From Nitrososphaerales archaeon (GTDB lineage Archaea > Thermoproteota > Nitrososphaeria > Nitrososphaerales > Nitrososphaeraceae): a stretch of 13,101 nt of DNA. The notes under the pieces were generated by a model that saw only the letters and a list, made by a program, of their open reading frames with translations, ran no database searches and was not told the DNA's origin. Below are positions 1 to 7,302 of the stretch, one piece after another. The position numbers and the translations under genes were made by a program. The stretch is taken from positions 1 to 13,101 of the forward strand of contig JARBAV010000374.1 of NCBI GenBank assembly GCA_029237515.1, given 5' to 3'. Numbering within the stretch: position 1 is the stretch's first letter; each line of letters starts with the position of its first letter.

Positions 1-37
1 CCAAAAATGACACAAATAGTGACAGTATTGGTTCCAT
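1..37 (-). CDS. 5' end of a gene downstream of kdpC, probably a membrane protein (partial)
   Basis: An ATG at 37..35 opens a frame that stays open to the window edge and encodes MEPILSLFVSFL, a hydrophobic start typical of a first membrane helix. Only one base separates it from the kdpC stop codon, and a run of six G on the coding strand inside the end of kdpC lies about 11 bases before the ATG as a possible ribosome binding site. This spacing suggests translational coupling and membership of the kdp operon. Only 12 codons are visible, so the product cannot be named. Accessory kdp-linked genes are known in archaea, such as kdpQ in Halobacterium, but nothing here identifies this one. Confidence 0.5.
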   Translation of the reverse strand, partial: MEPILSLFVSFL

Positions 38-38
38 G

Positions 39-608
39 CTAGGCGTTTCCCCCCTGCTTACTAATATTGCCTGTGGCATATTCCGCATACACATCCGGAT
101 ACTGTCTTACTAATTCCATATTGACTTCCAAAACATTCACGTAATGCGGTGCAAATACGATAAGATTTTCAATCCTGTTTCTCTCTATGTTCAGTTCGAT
201 CAGGGTCCGAATTGTATTAATCGGTATGCCGGTTGCTTTACTTACGTTTGCCGCTTGTGCAAAAGCGTCTTCAGGAGTAATATGAGGATCAACCCCAGAG
301 GCTGTTTGTGCCGCTGGTCTAATATGCAAAAATTCTGGCGAAGTGAATTCTTGGCCTATTAATACGGAGCCTACTCCGTTTTTTCCATCAATTGTAATTA
401 CGCTACCATTTGATTTGAACGGAAGGATGGTTTGACCTATGCCAGTCAAAATTAGTGGGTAAGCAATACCAGCTATTAACATCATTAAAATGACAACCCT
501 AATTGAAGGGCTCAAGTTCTGCCTAAATAGATTTCTTATGCTATCTTCATAAAGGCCTCTATGATTACGACCAGGATGACCATCATTGTTTTCTTTTATT
601 CTTTTCAT
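39..608 (-). CDS. kdpC: Potassium-transporting ATPase subunit C (KdpC), shortened form
   Basis: KdpC is the single-span subunit that sits beside KdpA in the KdpFABC potassium pump and raises its affinity for ATP or potassium. The ATG at 608 gives 189 residues and is chosen because it lies 34 bases after the kdpB stop behind a purine-rich GGAGGAGG...GGGGAG stretch; a longer frame from a TTG at 692 would overlap kdpB by 50 bases. Residues 35-58 form one membrane helix. Family blocks visible are GQEFTSPEFLHIRPAA (residues 85-100) and SGVDPHITPEDA (104-115), ending with NVLEVNMEL. Bacterial KdpC has about 50 residues, including a GGSNL-type motif, between the two blocks; here only three residues join them. 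An N-terminal extension of about 30 polar residues keeps total length near the usual 190. Confidence 0.93.
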   Translation of the reverse strand: MKRIKENNDGHPGRNHRGLYEDSIRNLFRQNLSPSIRVVILMMLIAGIAYPLILTGIGQTILPFKSNGSVITIDGKNGVGSVLIGQEFTSPEFLHIRPAAQTASGVDPHITPEDAFAQAANVSKATGIPINTIRTLIELNIERNRIENLIVFAPHYVNVLEVNMELVRQYPDVYAEYATGNISKQGGNA

Positions 609-642
609 TATTTGATGTCTCCCCTTCCTCCTCCTTCTTTTC

Positions 643-2985
643 CTACCCCATAAACACAGTAAGTACCATGTCAATTGCCTTAATCGCAACAAAGGGTAAT
701 GCCAAACCGCCTAAGCCATATATCATCATGTTTCTGTAGAACATCTTTTCTGGAGATTCTGGCTTGAATTTGACCCCCCGCAGTGAGAGAGGAATTAGTG
801 CAGGTATGACTATTGCATTAAAAATTAATGTAGAGAGGACCGCGGTTTCAGGGCTATGAAGCTGCATTATATTTAATGCTTCGAGCTTAGGATTTTCTAC
901 AATAAACATTGCAGGTAATATCGCAAAATATTTCGCTACATCATTAGCAATGCTAAACGTAGTGATTGCTCCTCTTGTTATAAGTAACTGTTTGCCAAGT
1001 TTTACTACTTTCAATATGTTAGACGGATCGGAATCCAAATCAATCATATTAGCTGCTTCTTTGGCAGCCGCTGTCCCGCTATTCATAGCTAGACCTACGT
1101 CCGCCTTCGCTAATGCCGGGGCATCGTTTGTACCGTCACCCATCATTCCTATTATATGGCCTTTCTCCTGCTCTTCCACCACTCTTTTTAGCTTGTCTGC
1201 AGGTTTGGCTTCTGCCATAATCTCGTCTACTCCTGCTTCTTTTGCTATAACCTGGGCTGTTAGTTGATTATCACCTGTAATCATAACCGTGGTTATCCCA
1301 GTAGATCTTACTTCGTTTAAGTTTTCTCTTATGTTCTCTTTCAAGTTGTCTTTAAGTACTACCAATCCTATAATCTTATTACCCACAGACACAGCCAAAG
1401 GGGTTTCCCCATTTTCTCCAATCTCCTGTGCTTTCCATTTAAGCTCTGCTACATTGACTCCTGGATGAGCTGACTTAAGTACGCCATCGATTGCACCTTT
1501 AAGAATCCTTATCTGATCTTTTCCCTCCTTCTCATCGCTTTCTTTAGTCTTTTCTAAATCCAATAGCATATCATGTACTTTGCTCCTACTAGCACGGTCA
1601 ATATCTTCTTCAAGCCTATCTATTGTATCTGTGGCCTTTCCATTTACAACGGTTCTTGCAATCTCTCTAAATTCTTCTTCCTCCTCTTTGTTTAGTGCAG
1701 CTACTTTCTTGCTTGCTACGAACTCTATTCCACTAACTCTCGTTTCTGCACTGAATTCGATGGATCTGGCAGCCAGTATTTTTTCTAACAATGGAGGTAT
1801 GAATTTCTTTTGTTCTGACAGATCTACTATGGATTTCCCTTCATGGGTTGTATCATGTATAGAGGCTGCGAAAGCTGCCTGGCCTACATCCTCTTCCGTA
1901 TATCCTTGCATAGGAACGAAAGCAATAGCACTTCTGCTGCCCTCTGTGATTGTACCTGTCTTATCTAAAATCAACACATCACAATCACCAGCTGCCTCTA
2001 TTCCTTTACCTGATTTTGCAATTATGTTGTCTCTTCCCAATCTTGTGATACCTGATACTCCTATAGCAGGAAGTAGACCTCCAATTGTGGTTGGCATTAA
2101 AGCTACAAGTAGAGCTATTAGAGTTGCTATGTCTACAGCATAACTTAACGAATATGCGAGGAACAATAGAGTCCCAATTACCGTGATGAATATCATAGAT
2201 AAGCCTGCAAGGAGTATCGTCAAAGCAATTTCATTCTGAGTCTTTGGTCTTGTCGCATTCTGCGTCAAGCTAATCATCTGATCCAGGAAGCTTCTGCCAG
2301 CTTCTGCAGTTATTTCTATCACCATCTTATCACTTGCAACCTTAGTTCCACCAATAACATGATCGCCTTTCTCTTTGAATACAGGATTGGACTCTCCAGT
2401 CATCATCGACTCATCCACAAATGCTTTTCCTTCATTCACCAATCCATCCCTCGGAATAATCTCGCCGGAATACACAATTACTTCATCGCCTGGTTTTAGG
2501 CTGGTGGACGTCACAGTTACTTCTTTTCCATGTACTATTTTTCTTGCTGATACTTCCTTTTCTAAGCTTCTAAGAGAATCGACTCTAGCCCTTGCTTGAC
2601 CCTCAGATAACGCTTCTGAAAATGTAGCAAACCATACTGTCAAAATCAGTATTATAGCAGCTTCAATGTAGAAAATCTGATTTTGAGATACAAACTCTGT
2701 TGATATATTAGGAAATATAGCAATTGCTAGTACCACAAAGAAACCGGCCTCCACTGTGAACATCACTGGGTTTTGTTTAGCCAAGTACCATGGATTCAAT
2801 TTTGTAATCGAGTCGATTAGTACTCTCCTGTTTGTAAGCATCGAATATGTTAACATCGATGGCGATGTTGTACTAGTCATTGATTCATTACTCTTGTTAG
2901 TATCATTATCATTCTTACTCCCGTTTCTTTCGCTTGTCATAAGTATTCTCTTCACTGGATTATTTTTGAAGAAATCTTTTATCAT
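643..2985 (-). CDS. kdpB: Potassium-transporting ATPase subunit B (KdpB), P-type ATPase with N-domain insertion
   Basis: KdpB is the catalytic P-type ATPase subunit that hydrolyses ATP to drive potassium uptake through KdpA. Motifs in order: TGES of the actuator domain (196-199), the phosphorylated Asp341 in DKTGTIT, the nucleotide-binding KGA (496-498), TGDN (570-573) and GDGTNDAP (616-623). The membrane pair Asp682 and Lys685 in NDVAK corresponds to E. coli D583 and K586, which couple the two subunits. At 780 residues it is about 100 longer than E. coli KdpB. Part is a polar N-terminal tail; the rest is a charged, probably helical insertion at about 424-492 inside the N domain. The ATG follows kdpA by 30 bases and has GGTGGAG about 8 bases upstream. 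The Ser of TGES, an inhibitory phosphorylation site in E. coli, is kept. Confidence 0.97.
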   Translation of the reverse strand: MIKDFFKNNPVKRILMTSERNGSKNDNDTNKSNESMTSTTSPSMLTYSMLTNRRVLIDSITKLNPWYLAKQNPVMFTVEAGFFVVLAIAIFPNISTEFVSQNQIFYIEAAIILILTVWFATFSEALSEGQARARVDSLRSLEKEVSARKIVHGKEVTVTSTSLKPGDEVIVYSGEIIPRDGLVNEGKAFVDESMMTGESNPVFKEKGDHVIGGTKVASDKMVIEITAEAGRSFLDQMISLTQNATRPKTQNEIALTILLAGLSMIFITVIGTLLFLAYSLSYAVDIATLIALLVALMPTTIGGLLPAIGVSGITRLGRDNIIAKSGKGIEAAGDCDVLILDKTGTITEGSRSAIAFVPMQGYTEEDVGQAAFAASIHDTTHEGKSIVDLSEQKKFIPPLLEKILAARSIEFSAETRVSGIEFVASKKVAALNKEEEEEFREIARTVVNGKATDTIDRLEEDIDRASRSKVHDMLLDLEKTKESDEKEGKDQIRILKGAIDGVLKSAHPGVNVAELKWKAQEIGENGETPLAVSVGNKIIGLVVLKDNLKENIRENLNEVRSTGITTVMITGDNQLTAQVIAKEAGVDEIMAEAKPADKLKRVVEEQEKGHIIGMMGDGTNDAPALAKADVGLAMNSGTAAAKEAANMIDLDSDPSNILKVVKLGKQLLITRGAITTFSIANDVAKYFAILPAMFIVENPKLEALNIMQLHSPETAVLSTLIFNAIVIPALIPLSLRGVKFKPESPEKMFYRNMMIYGLGGLALPFVAIKAIDMVLTVFMG
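1510..1716 (-). other. Charged insertion in the KdpB nucleotide-binding domain
   Basis: Codons for KdpB residues about 424-492 fall between the SGIEF strand and the IRILKGAID block that are nearly adjacent in E. coli KdpB. The inserted segment is rich in Glu, Lys, Asp and Arg, has a run of five Glu after an Asn-Lys pair, and lacks prolines and aromatic clusters, so it is probably helical. It is in frame and lies in the cytoplasmic N domain, so it should not break the pump. Its role is unknown; a regulatory or partner-binding arm is one possibility. Confidence 0.6.
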
Positions 2986-3015
2986 TTATTTAACTCCACC
3001 TATGTTAACCATAAC

Positions 3016-4641
3016 CTACATTGAAAACGGTCCTATTACTATAAATGGGAAGAATGTCAATGCAGTCAGCAGAAATGTTATTACTACTAATACAGATATA
3101 AATAATGGGCCTTGTGTCTTGATGGGTTCAATAACCTCTTTTCTATCCTTCAAGGTGAATGAACCTGCTATTGCCAACATTAAACCTAATGGAACAAATC
3201 TACCCAACAACATAACAATTCCAGTAGACCAATTCCAAAATGGAGTATCAGCTGATGCACCAAAATAGTCAGATCCGTTGTTTGCTGCTGCTGACGTAAA
3301 TTCGTACAGAACTTCTGTATATGTAAATGGAGTTATTTCACCTTCTGTAATCGCTTGTACATTTTCTGTCACAAAAGCTAATACGGTAGGTATTAGAATA
3401 ATCGCTGGATGAACCAGAAAGATTATAGCTGATAACTTGATATCCCTAGGACTTATTTTCATACTCATAAATTCAGGAGTCTTGCCCACCATCAAGCCCA
3501 CTATAAACAAGGTCAGTATCACGTAAATTATCATAGTCATCATTCCTGTGCCCACAGCGCCCGGAATGGCCTGTACGAACATTCCAAGAAATAGAGCAAT
3601 TACTGCATTTGGTGACATTCCTGCCAATGCAGAATTTGCAGAACCTGTATTGCTTTCAATCGAAGCTATATTAAAAAATATACTACCAAAGCTTCCAAAC
3701 CTTGTTTCCAATAGGTCAGGTCCACTTACTTGGGATAGTGCGATGGCAAAAGCTATTCCAAACCCTATTAGGATGGCGATTAAAAGAGATACACCCCTCC
3801 CTTTACCTACTAATTTGGCATATGCAATTGGAAGAGACAGAGGAATAATTAACATCAAAAAGATTTCATATGCATTGGAAAGGCCATTTGGATTTTCATA
3901 GGGATGAGCAGAATTCGATCCAAAGAATCCCCCGCCATTGCTGCCAAGATCCTTTATGGATTCCAGTGATGCCACTGGTCCAGTAGTTATCACCTGTTCG
4001 TTACCTTCAAGTGTATTTACCGTAAGTGATGATTCTAGAGTTTGAGGGGCACCCAACACCATTAGTAACAATGATGAGATAAATGCAACAGGTAGCAGTA
4101 GTGTAATTATGATTCGAGTAAAATCAACATAGAAGTTGCCCAGACCAAAATTCTTTCTGATAAATGCTCTGATAAATGCAAAAGAAACTGCAATGGCTGA
4201 AGCTGGCGCAACAAACATGATAAAAATGATGGCAACCATCTGAGACAGATTTGACAGCTGCTGATCACCAATGTAATGCTGCAAATCAGTATTGGTAATG
4301 AAGGAGGATGCCTGCATAAAAGCCAAGTCTATAGAAAAATTCTCCAATCCAGGAGTTGCTAAAGGAAGCATGTTTTGTGTTGATACTATTATAAAAAATA
4401 TTGCAGCAACGATCCCGTCTACAAGCAAAAGTGCGAATAAATATTCCTTCCATGTCATCTGTCTATTTGAGTCGATTCCGACTAATTTGTAAAACTTATT
4501 CTCAACAATTGCTAACGTTCTCTCCAATGGTCTTATTTCATATGAAATCATCCTAGCCATGTACAAACCAAATGGAACTGCTAGGATTAATGTCCCTCCC
4601 AATACAACGGCAGTTTGGATTATTGTATCCACATAGGTCAT
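3016..4641 (-). CDS. kdpA: Potassium-transporting ATPase subunit A (KdpA), channel-like subunit
   Basis: KdpA is the channel-like subunit that selects potassium and passes it to KdpB. The 541-residue product (E. coli: 557) is strongly hydrophobic with many helices. The pore loops can be placed: TNTDLQ (116-121), SNGGGFFGSNSAHPYENP (234-251), SNTGSANS (330-337) and NNGSDYFG (454-461), and HPAIIL and GKTPEF are also typical. The first loop has Asp119 where many homologues have Asn (TNTNWQ), and the third lacks the CGAVN and MHDS residues of E. coli, so this is a divergent branch. The ATG at 4641 is preceded by GGTTGAGAG. It is the first gene of the operon; no kdpF is visible ahead of it. Confidence 0.96.
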   Translation of the reverse strand: MTYVDTIIQTAVVLGGTLILAVPFGLYMARMISYEIRPLERTLAIVENKFYKLVGIDSNRQMTWKEYLFALLLVDGIVAAIFFIIVSTQNMLPLATPGLENFSIDLAFMQASSFITNTDLQHYIGDQQLSNLSQMVAIIFIMFVAPASAIAVSFAFIRAFIRKNFGLGNFYVDFTRIIITLLLPVAFISSLLLMVLGAPQTLESSLTVNTLEGNEQVITTGPVASLESIKDLGSNGGGFFGSNSAHPYENPNGLSNAYEIFLMLIIPLSLPIAYAKLVGKGRGVSLLIAILIGFGIAFAIALSQVSGPDLLETRFGSFGSIFFNIASIESNTGSANSALAGMSPNAVIALFLGMFVQAIPGAVGTGMMTMIIYVILTLFIVGLMVGKTPEFMSMKISPRDIKLSAIIFLVHPAIILIPTVLAFVTENVQAITEGEITPFTYTEVLYEFTSAAANNGSDYFGASADTPFWNWSTGIVMLLGRFVPLGLMLAIAGSFTLKDRKEVIEPIKTQGPLFISVLVVITFLLTALTFFPFIVIGPFSM

Positions 4642-4648
4642 CTCTCAA

Positions 4649-4700
4649 CCGTTTATACGGTCTATTTTAGCAAGGTAAATCAGGGTTGAGTAATATAAAT
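4649..4700 (-). promoter_or_regulatory. Candidate kdp promoter and dyad
   Basis: On the minus strand ATTTATATTA (4700..4691) is a TATA-like box about 55 bases before the kdpA ATG, which would place a transcript start near 4670 and a leader of about 28 bases. Between this start and the ATG lies an imperfect dyad, CCGTTTATACGG (4649-4660), a possible operator. No known regulator site is recognised. Confidence 0.4.
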
Positions 4701-4795
4701 ATTGTGTTGCAATCAGATAGTATTAACCAATTAAAGACTATTATATATACTATCATATCACGCAAGAGGCTCCTTAGTCTATGCTTTCTATTCTT

Positions 4796-5281
4796 TCAAA
4801 AACTCAATTGTGGTCTGTAATGTTCTAAGTCTCTGGCAGAAATGTCAACCAAAACAATATTTTGATCGTATTGCCTTACAAAGTACGTAGGTATCTCATA
4901 TTTTATGTTCAGTGGTGTACAGGATATAAACATTAAACCGTTTTGGAGTGCACTGATGCATCCAATTGCCACATTATCACACGTGGTAACTTCCTTGTTT
5001 AGCAACGATTCAAGATCTCTTGTCTTTTCTACTTGGGAAGAAATTTGTTTGCCGTCGGCATTGCTTAAATTTGAGGCAGAGGTTTTCTTGATCAAAACGT
5101 CATTCTTATCTTGCATGTGCTGTTGAAAAATATTGTCCTTTTTTTCGCTTTCTACTACAGTAACCCTCTTTGCACCGTTTCCTGTCCATGCAACACCTAG
5201 CACTGTTTTTCCAAAAACCAGCGCTATTGCTACGACAGAACCCATTATAACACCAACACCAACAATTATTGCTGTGTCCAA
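4796..5281 (-). CDS. Membrane-anchored protein with PRC-barrel-like C-terminal domain
   Basis: The 161-residue product starts with one hydrophobic segment (about residues 4-31), followed by a polar linker rich in Lys, Ser and Asn (about 38-95). A C-terminal domain (about 98-155) contains an IG-x-I-x-x-x-x-x-G-L strand, a YEIPTYFVRQYD block and a VLVDI-x-x-x-DLEHY ending. That pattern resembles PRC-barrel-type domains, which bind partner proteins or RNA; this is a judgement from sequence pattern only. The start is TTG: an in-frame TGA directly precedes it, and AGGGA lies about 7 bases upstream; the next start would be ATG at residue 13, inside the helix. It ends about 155 bases before kdpA on the same strand, but kdp seems to have its own promoter. 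Confidence 0.75.
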   Translation of the reverse strand: MDTAIIVGVGVIMGSVVAIALVFGKTVLGVAWTGNGAKRVTVVESEKKDNIFQQHMQDKNDVLIKKTSASNLSNADGKQISSQVEKTRDLESLLNKEVTTCDNVAIGCISALQNGLMFISCTPLNIKYEIPTYFVRQYDQNIVLVDISARDLEHYRPQLSF

Positions 5282-5321
5282 TCAGGTCCCTTACTATTAC
5301 GTATTCTCGATCCTATACAGA

Positions 5322-5331
5322 GATATATAGA
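5322..5331 (-). promoter_or_regulatory. TATA-like box for the PRC-barrel-like gene
   Basis: On the minus strand this region reads TCTATATATC in part, centred about 45 bases before the TTG start at 5281. It would give a transcript start near 5300 and a leader of about 20 bases that carries the AGGGA ribosome-binding sequence. Confidence 0.4.
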
Positions 5332-5425
5332 TTGCTAGTTGGCTTAAATAGTGATTTTCACATTCGAATTAGTGCGTTCGTTGATATTGACTATCGAGAT
5401 ATGCTTACTAATATACGGCTTCCTC

Positions 5426-5449
5426 ATTATGCTTGTATTTAAGCATAAT
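5426..5449. repeat. Perfect 9-bp inverted repeat
   Basis: ATTATGCTT (5426-5434) and AAGCATAAT (5441-5449) are perfect reverse complements separated by GTATTT. The hairpin lies between the stop of the 193-residue cysteine-rich gene and the promoter of the next gene, both on the minus strand. No T-run follows directly on either strand, so it is not a classic terminator; an operator or a transcript-end structure is possible. The core resembles the TTATGCGTT/AACGCATAA dyad near 11916-11962. Confidence 0.55.
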
Positions 5450-5523
5450 TACTGTAGATGGGCAAATTAACTTATAAAAACTATTGACAGTGAAGTGAAT
5501 GTTACCTAAATTTCAGTTTTTCG

Positions 5524-6105
5524 TCATGTAGATAGGCAAATCTTTTTGTCATCGAGGCCTAAGATCAAATTATCAGGGTCTGCATTTAACACCTCGATGC
5601 CGCGTTCTCGCCCATTGATTATCGCATACGTAAAGCTCCATAACCCTTTCAGATTTTTATCAATATTACAACTCTCTCCCAAGTATGCTCTTACCTCGGG
5701 ATTCATGTCAAACGCGCACTTTACTGCATCAAAATACTTCACCCTATGACGATTTCTATGGTTAACTGTAAATGTCGCAGAATTTATGATCGTCTCGCAT
5801 ATCCTAGTGTATGCCTTGGTAACTACTTCAGGTGATATATTTCGTCCATCACCATAAACTTCATAATAACAAGCGGTACACAGTCTTATTTTTCGTCTAG
5901 ATAATCCAAAGTCGTAATAATAATTCACTTCATATAAGCAACACGCACATTTTTTTAGATCACAGTATTGACATATAATTGCCTCAGGGGGTGACACGAT
6001 GTCATGGTTTAATGTATCTTTGTCAGTTTCACCATGATTGGCAACAGAATAATTTTGCTGCCATTGTTCATAGCTTCTACGTTCACTATCACGATTATCG
6101 ACCAA
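5524..6105 (-). CDS. Cysteine-rich, probably zinc-binding protein of unknown function
   Basis: This 193-residue soluble protein is not recognised. Its centre carries a metal-site pattern: Cys45-x2-Cys48, then Cys53, Cys55 and Cys56, and 20 residues later Cys76-x2-Cys79. This fits a zinc ribbon or treble-clef-type site. The first 40 residues are polar and probably disordered; the second half (about 90-190) looks globular, with a GRERGIEVLNADPDNLILGLDD ending in which LIL-G-LDD is well ordered. The first possible start is TTG at 6105, since no ATG occurs before the middle of the protein. No ribosome binding site is evident, but a TATA-like box sits about 40 bases upstream, so a short leader is likely. 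A nucleic-acid or protein-binding role is a guess from the cysteines. Confidence 0.7.
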   Translation of the reverse strand: MVDNRDSERRSYEQWQQNYSVANHGETDKDTLNHDIVSPPEAIICQYCDLKKCACCLYEVNYYYDFGLSRRKIRLCTACYYEVYGDGRNISPEVVTKAYTRICETIINSATFTVNHRNRHRVKYFDAVKCAFDMNPEVRAYLGESCNIDKNLKGLWSFTYAIINGRERGIEVLNADPDNLILGLDDKKICLST

Positions 6106-6484
6106 GGGTAAATTAGCAATCCATCGCGAATATTAATTATAGTATATATCGTGTAGTTTTACATCCGTGTATAATTTTGTTGAGTCCTGCAAAGTTGGCC
6201 TATCGGGATCGGTTTAGTTTCCGGATTAAGCTTGCGCGCGAGCCCCCCATAGCTTTGCGTACTCGTAACTTGCGACCTAACCGGACTTCGAATAAACATC
6301 CTCTTTCATCAATTTTGATAGCAGATTCTCCAAAAAAAGTTGAATCTTGTACTTATAGCCCTATATTTATCAGAACTTCAACTCCTTGGACGCATGGAGC
6401 GATGGAATTCTCTATGTCTGATAAATATGAGAACTCCGCACAGTATTTAGGTGGGGTCCCGTAAATCCACTTTGTGAGACTTTG
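6106..6484. other. Spacer with a possible two-way promoter and a GC-rich patch
   Basis: No convincing gene is seen. TATAGTATATAT at 6138-6149 is nearly symmetrical and sits about 40 bases before the TTG of the minus-strand cysteine-rich gene, so it is the best promoter for it and could also fire rightward. Bases about 6185-6300 are clearly richer in G and C than the surroundings and include GCTTGCGCGCGAGC (6230-6243), a near-perfect palindrome. Short open frames occur on both strands here, but none has convincing composition. The patch may be a remnant of transferred DNA or an RNA element. Confidence 0.35.
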
Positions 6485-6655
6485 ATGTTTATGTGTGAAT
6501 ATTGTAGTACAAGGAGAGGTAAGGAATGTGACGTGTGCTTAGGAGTAATAGTCTGCGAATTACACACGAGGATTCACGAACAAAGTCAAGAGCACAAGTA
6601 TAATTTGCGGCGCACACTTCAGCTGCAGCTTCCGTTGGATACTAAACCCTCTTAG
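6485..6655 (+). CDS. 56-residue protein with B-box-like zinc finger
   Basis: An ATG at 6485 opens a 56-codon frame ending in TAG. Residues 4-37 have the spacing Cys4-x2-Cys7-x7-Cys15-x2-Cys18-x5-Cys24-x2-His27-x3-His31-x5-His37, which closely follows the B-box zinc finger of eukaryotic TRIM proteins (C-x2-C/H-x7-C-x2-C/D-x4-5-C-x2-C/H, then two His). The segment EQSQEHKY even resembles the end of TRIM B-boxes. Eight ordered ligands could bind two zinc ions. The tail (38-56) is short and mixed. A weak GTGAG lies about 6 bases before the ATG; ATG at residue 3 is a second choice. Single-finger B-box proteins are mainly known as binding modules in larger proteins, so a partner-binding role is only inferred. 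The regular ligand pattern makes a chance frame unlikely. Confidence 0.65.
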   Translation: MFMCEYCSTRRGKECDVCLGVIVCELHTRIHEQSQEHKYNLRRTLQLQLPLDTKPS

Positions 6656-6956
6656 TATCCCAATTTAGCTGAAATTTTCGAATGAGGCAATTCGTACTCA
6701 ATATCCCTTATCTCAATATCTAAAATCATCACGCACAAGGTTCTTGCAAGTACAAGAACGATCTTATATTTTTCAAGGACAGAAATACAACAATCCATGC
6801 AACACGAAAGTAGCATAGAAACCAACACTGCTATGAAAGCATACTTTGATTTCTATATTTTCAATAGGTACCTAGTTAGTTCATTTTCGACATTCTTATC
6901 TAGCTTCTATAGATACTCGACTTTGTAACTTGGGTCTGATTATAAGATATCCTTTG
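6656..6956. other. Spacer with one inverted repeat and no clear gene
   Basis: The only structure noticed is GTTCTTG (6740-6746) and CAAGAAC (6753-6759), a perfect 7-bp inverted repeat with a 6-base loop that also contains the palindrome CTTGCAAG. It lies about 85 bases after the B-box-like gene and is followed by a T-rich stretch at 6763-6774, so it may help end that transcript. Confidence 0.35.
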
Positions 6957-7082
6957 ATGGAGCGAAAAGTGGCAACACTTGTGAAACACCCCACATATGA
7001 ATACGTGAGGATGAAAAAAGTATTAAAAAACAAACCAAACCTGACGTTGGACGAAATTATCAGTAAGCTCAGAATTGCATGA
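6957..7082 (+). CDS. Possible 41-residue protein of unknown function
   Basis: A frame from ATG 6957 to TGA 7082 encodes 41 residues, basic in the first half (HPTYEYVRMKKVLKNKP) and ending in an LTLDEIISKLRIA helix. The composition looks like real protein, resembling part of a small helix-turn-helix or wHTH unit, but it is too short to assign. The frame remains open upstream for about 25 more codons without an ATG, so a TTG start at 6954 or an older, longer gene cannot be excluded. No ribosome binding site is clear. A spurious frame or the remnant of a decayed gene is about as likely as a working gene. Confidence 0.35.
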   Translation: MERKVATLVKHPTYEYVRMKKVLKNKPNLTLDEIISKLRIA

Positions 7083-7256
7083 ATCCCTATTGATTTCAAA
7101 TTAGAAATCTTATAGAAGTTCTAAATTCTTTATGAACAGTATTATTACATACTTACTTCAGTCAGCTTTTGCATTATCCATCACATTACCAAGCTATATA
7201 GTGCTAACCCTATGAAATTCCTACATGTAGAAACAATAAGAGTCATTAGATAATTC

Positions 7257-7264
7257 ATATAAAT
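7257..7264 (+). promoter_or_regulatory. TATA-like box for the TRAM gene
   Basis: ATATAAAT lies about 42 bases before the ATG at 7303. It would place the transcript start near 7287 and leave a leader of roughly 15 bases that contains the AGGT ribosome-binding sequence. Confidence 0.45.
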
Positions 7265-7302
7265 GGGTTAATGGATATCCCCTTTATCAGTGAAGGTCTT
7301 TG

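Noticed and set aside
950..2600. Long plus-strand frames opposite kdpB
   Set aside because: They are mirror frames of a well-supported gene and have no motifs of their own.
4642..4795. A search for kdpF or a kdpDE sensor near the operon
   Set aside because: The bases before kdpA hold no small hydrophobic frame, and no histidine kinase or response regulator is visible anywhere in the window.
6281..6300. TTCGAAT sequence resembling a tRNA T-loop
   Set aside because: No pairing T stem, anticodon arm or acceptor stem could be built around it.
6177..6464. A 95-codon plus-strand frame starting with TTG
   Set aside because: It is rich in Arg, Pro and Ser in the way of chance frames in a GC-rich patch, has no recognised motif, and only a TATA-like box supports it.
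7090..7135. TTAGAA/TTCTAA inverted repeat near 7101-7123
   Set aside because: Six AT-rich base pairs with a 12-base loop are expected by chance here.
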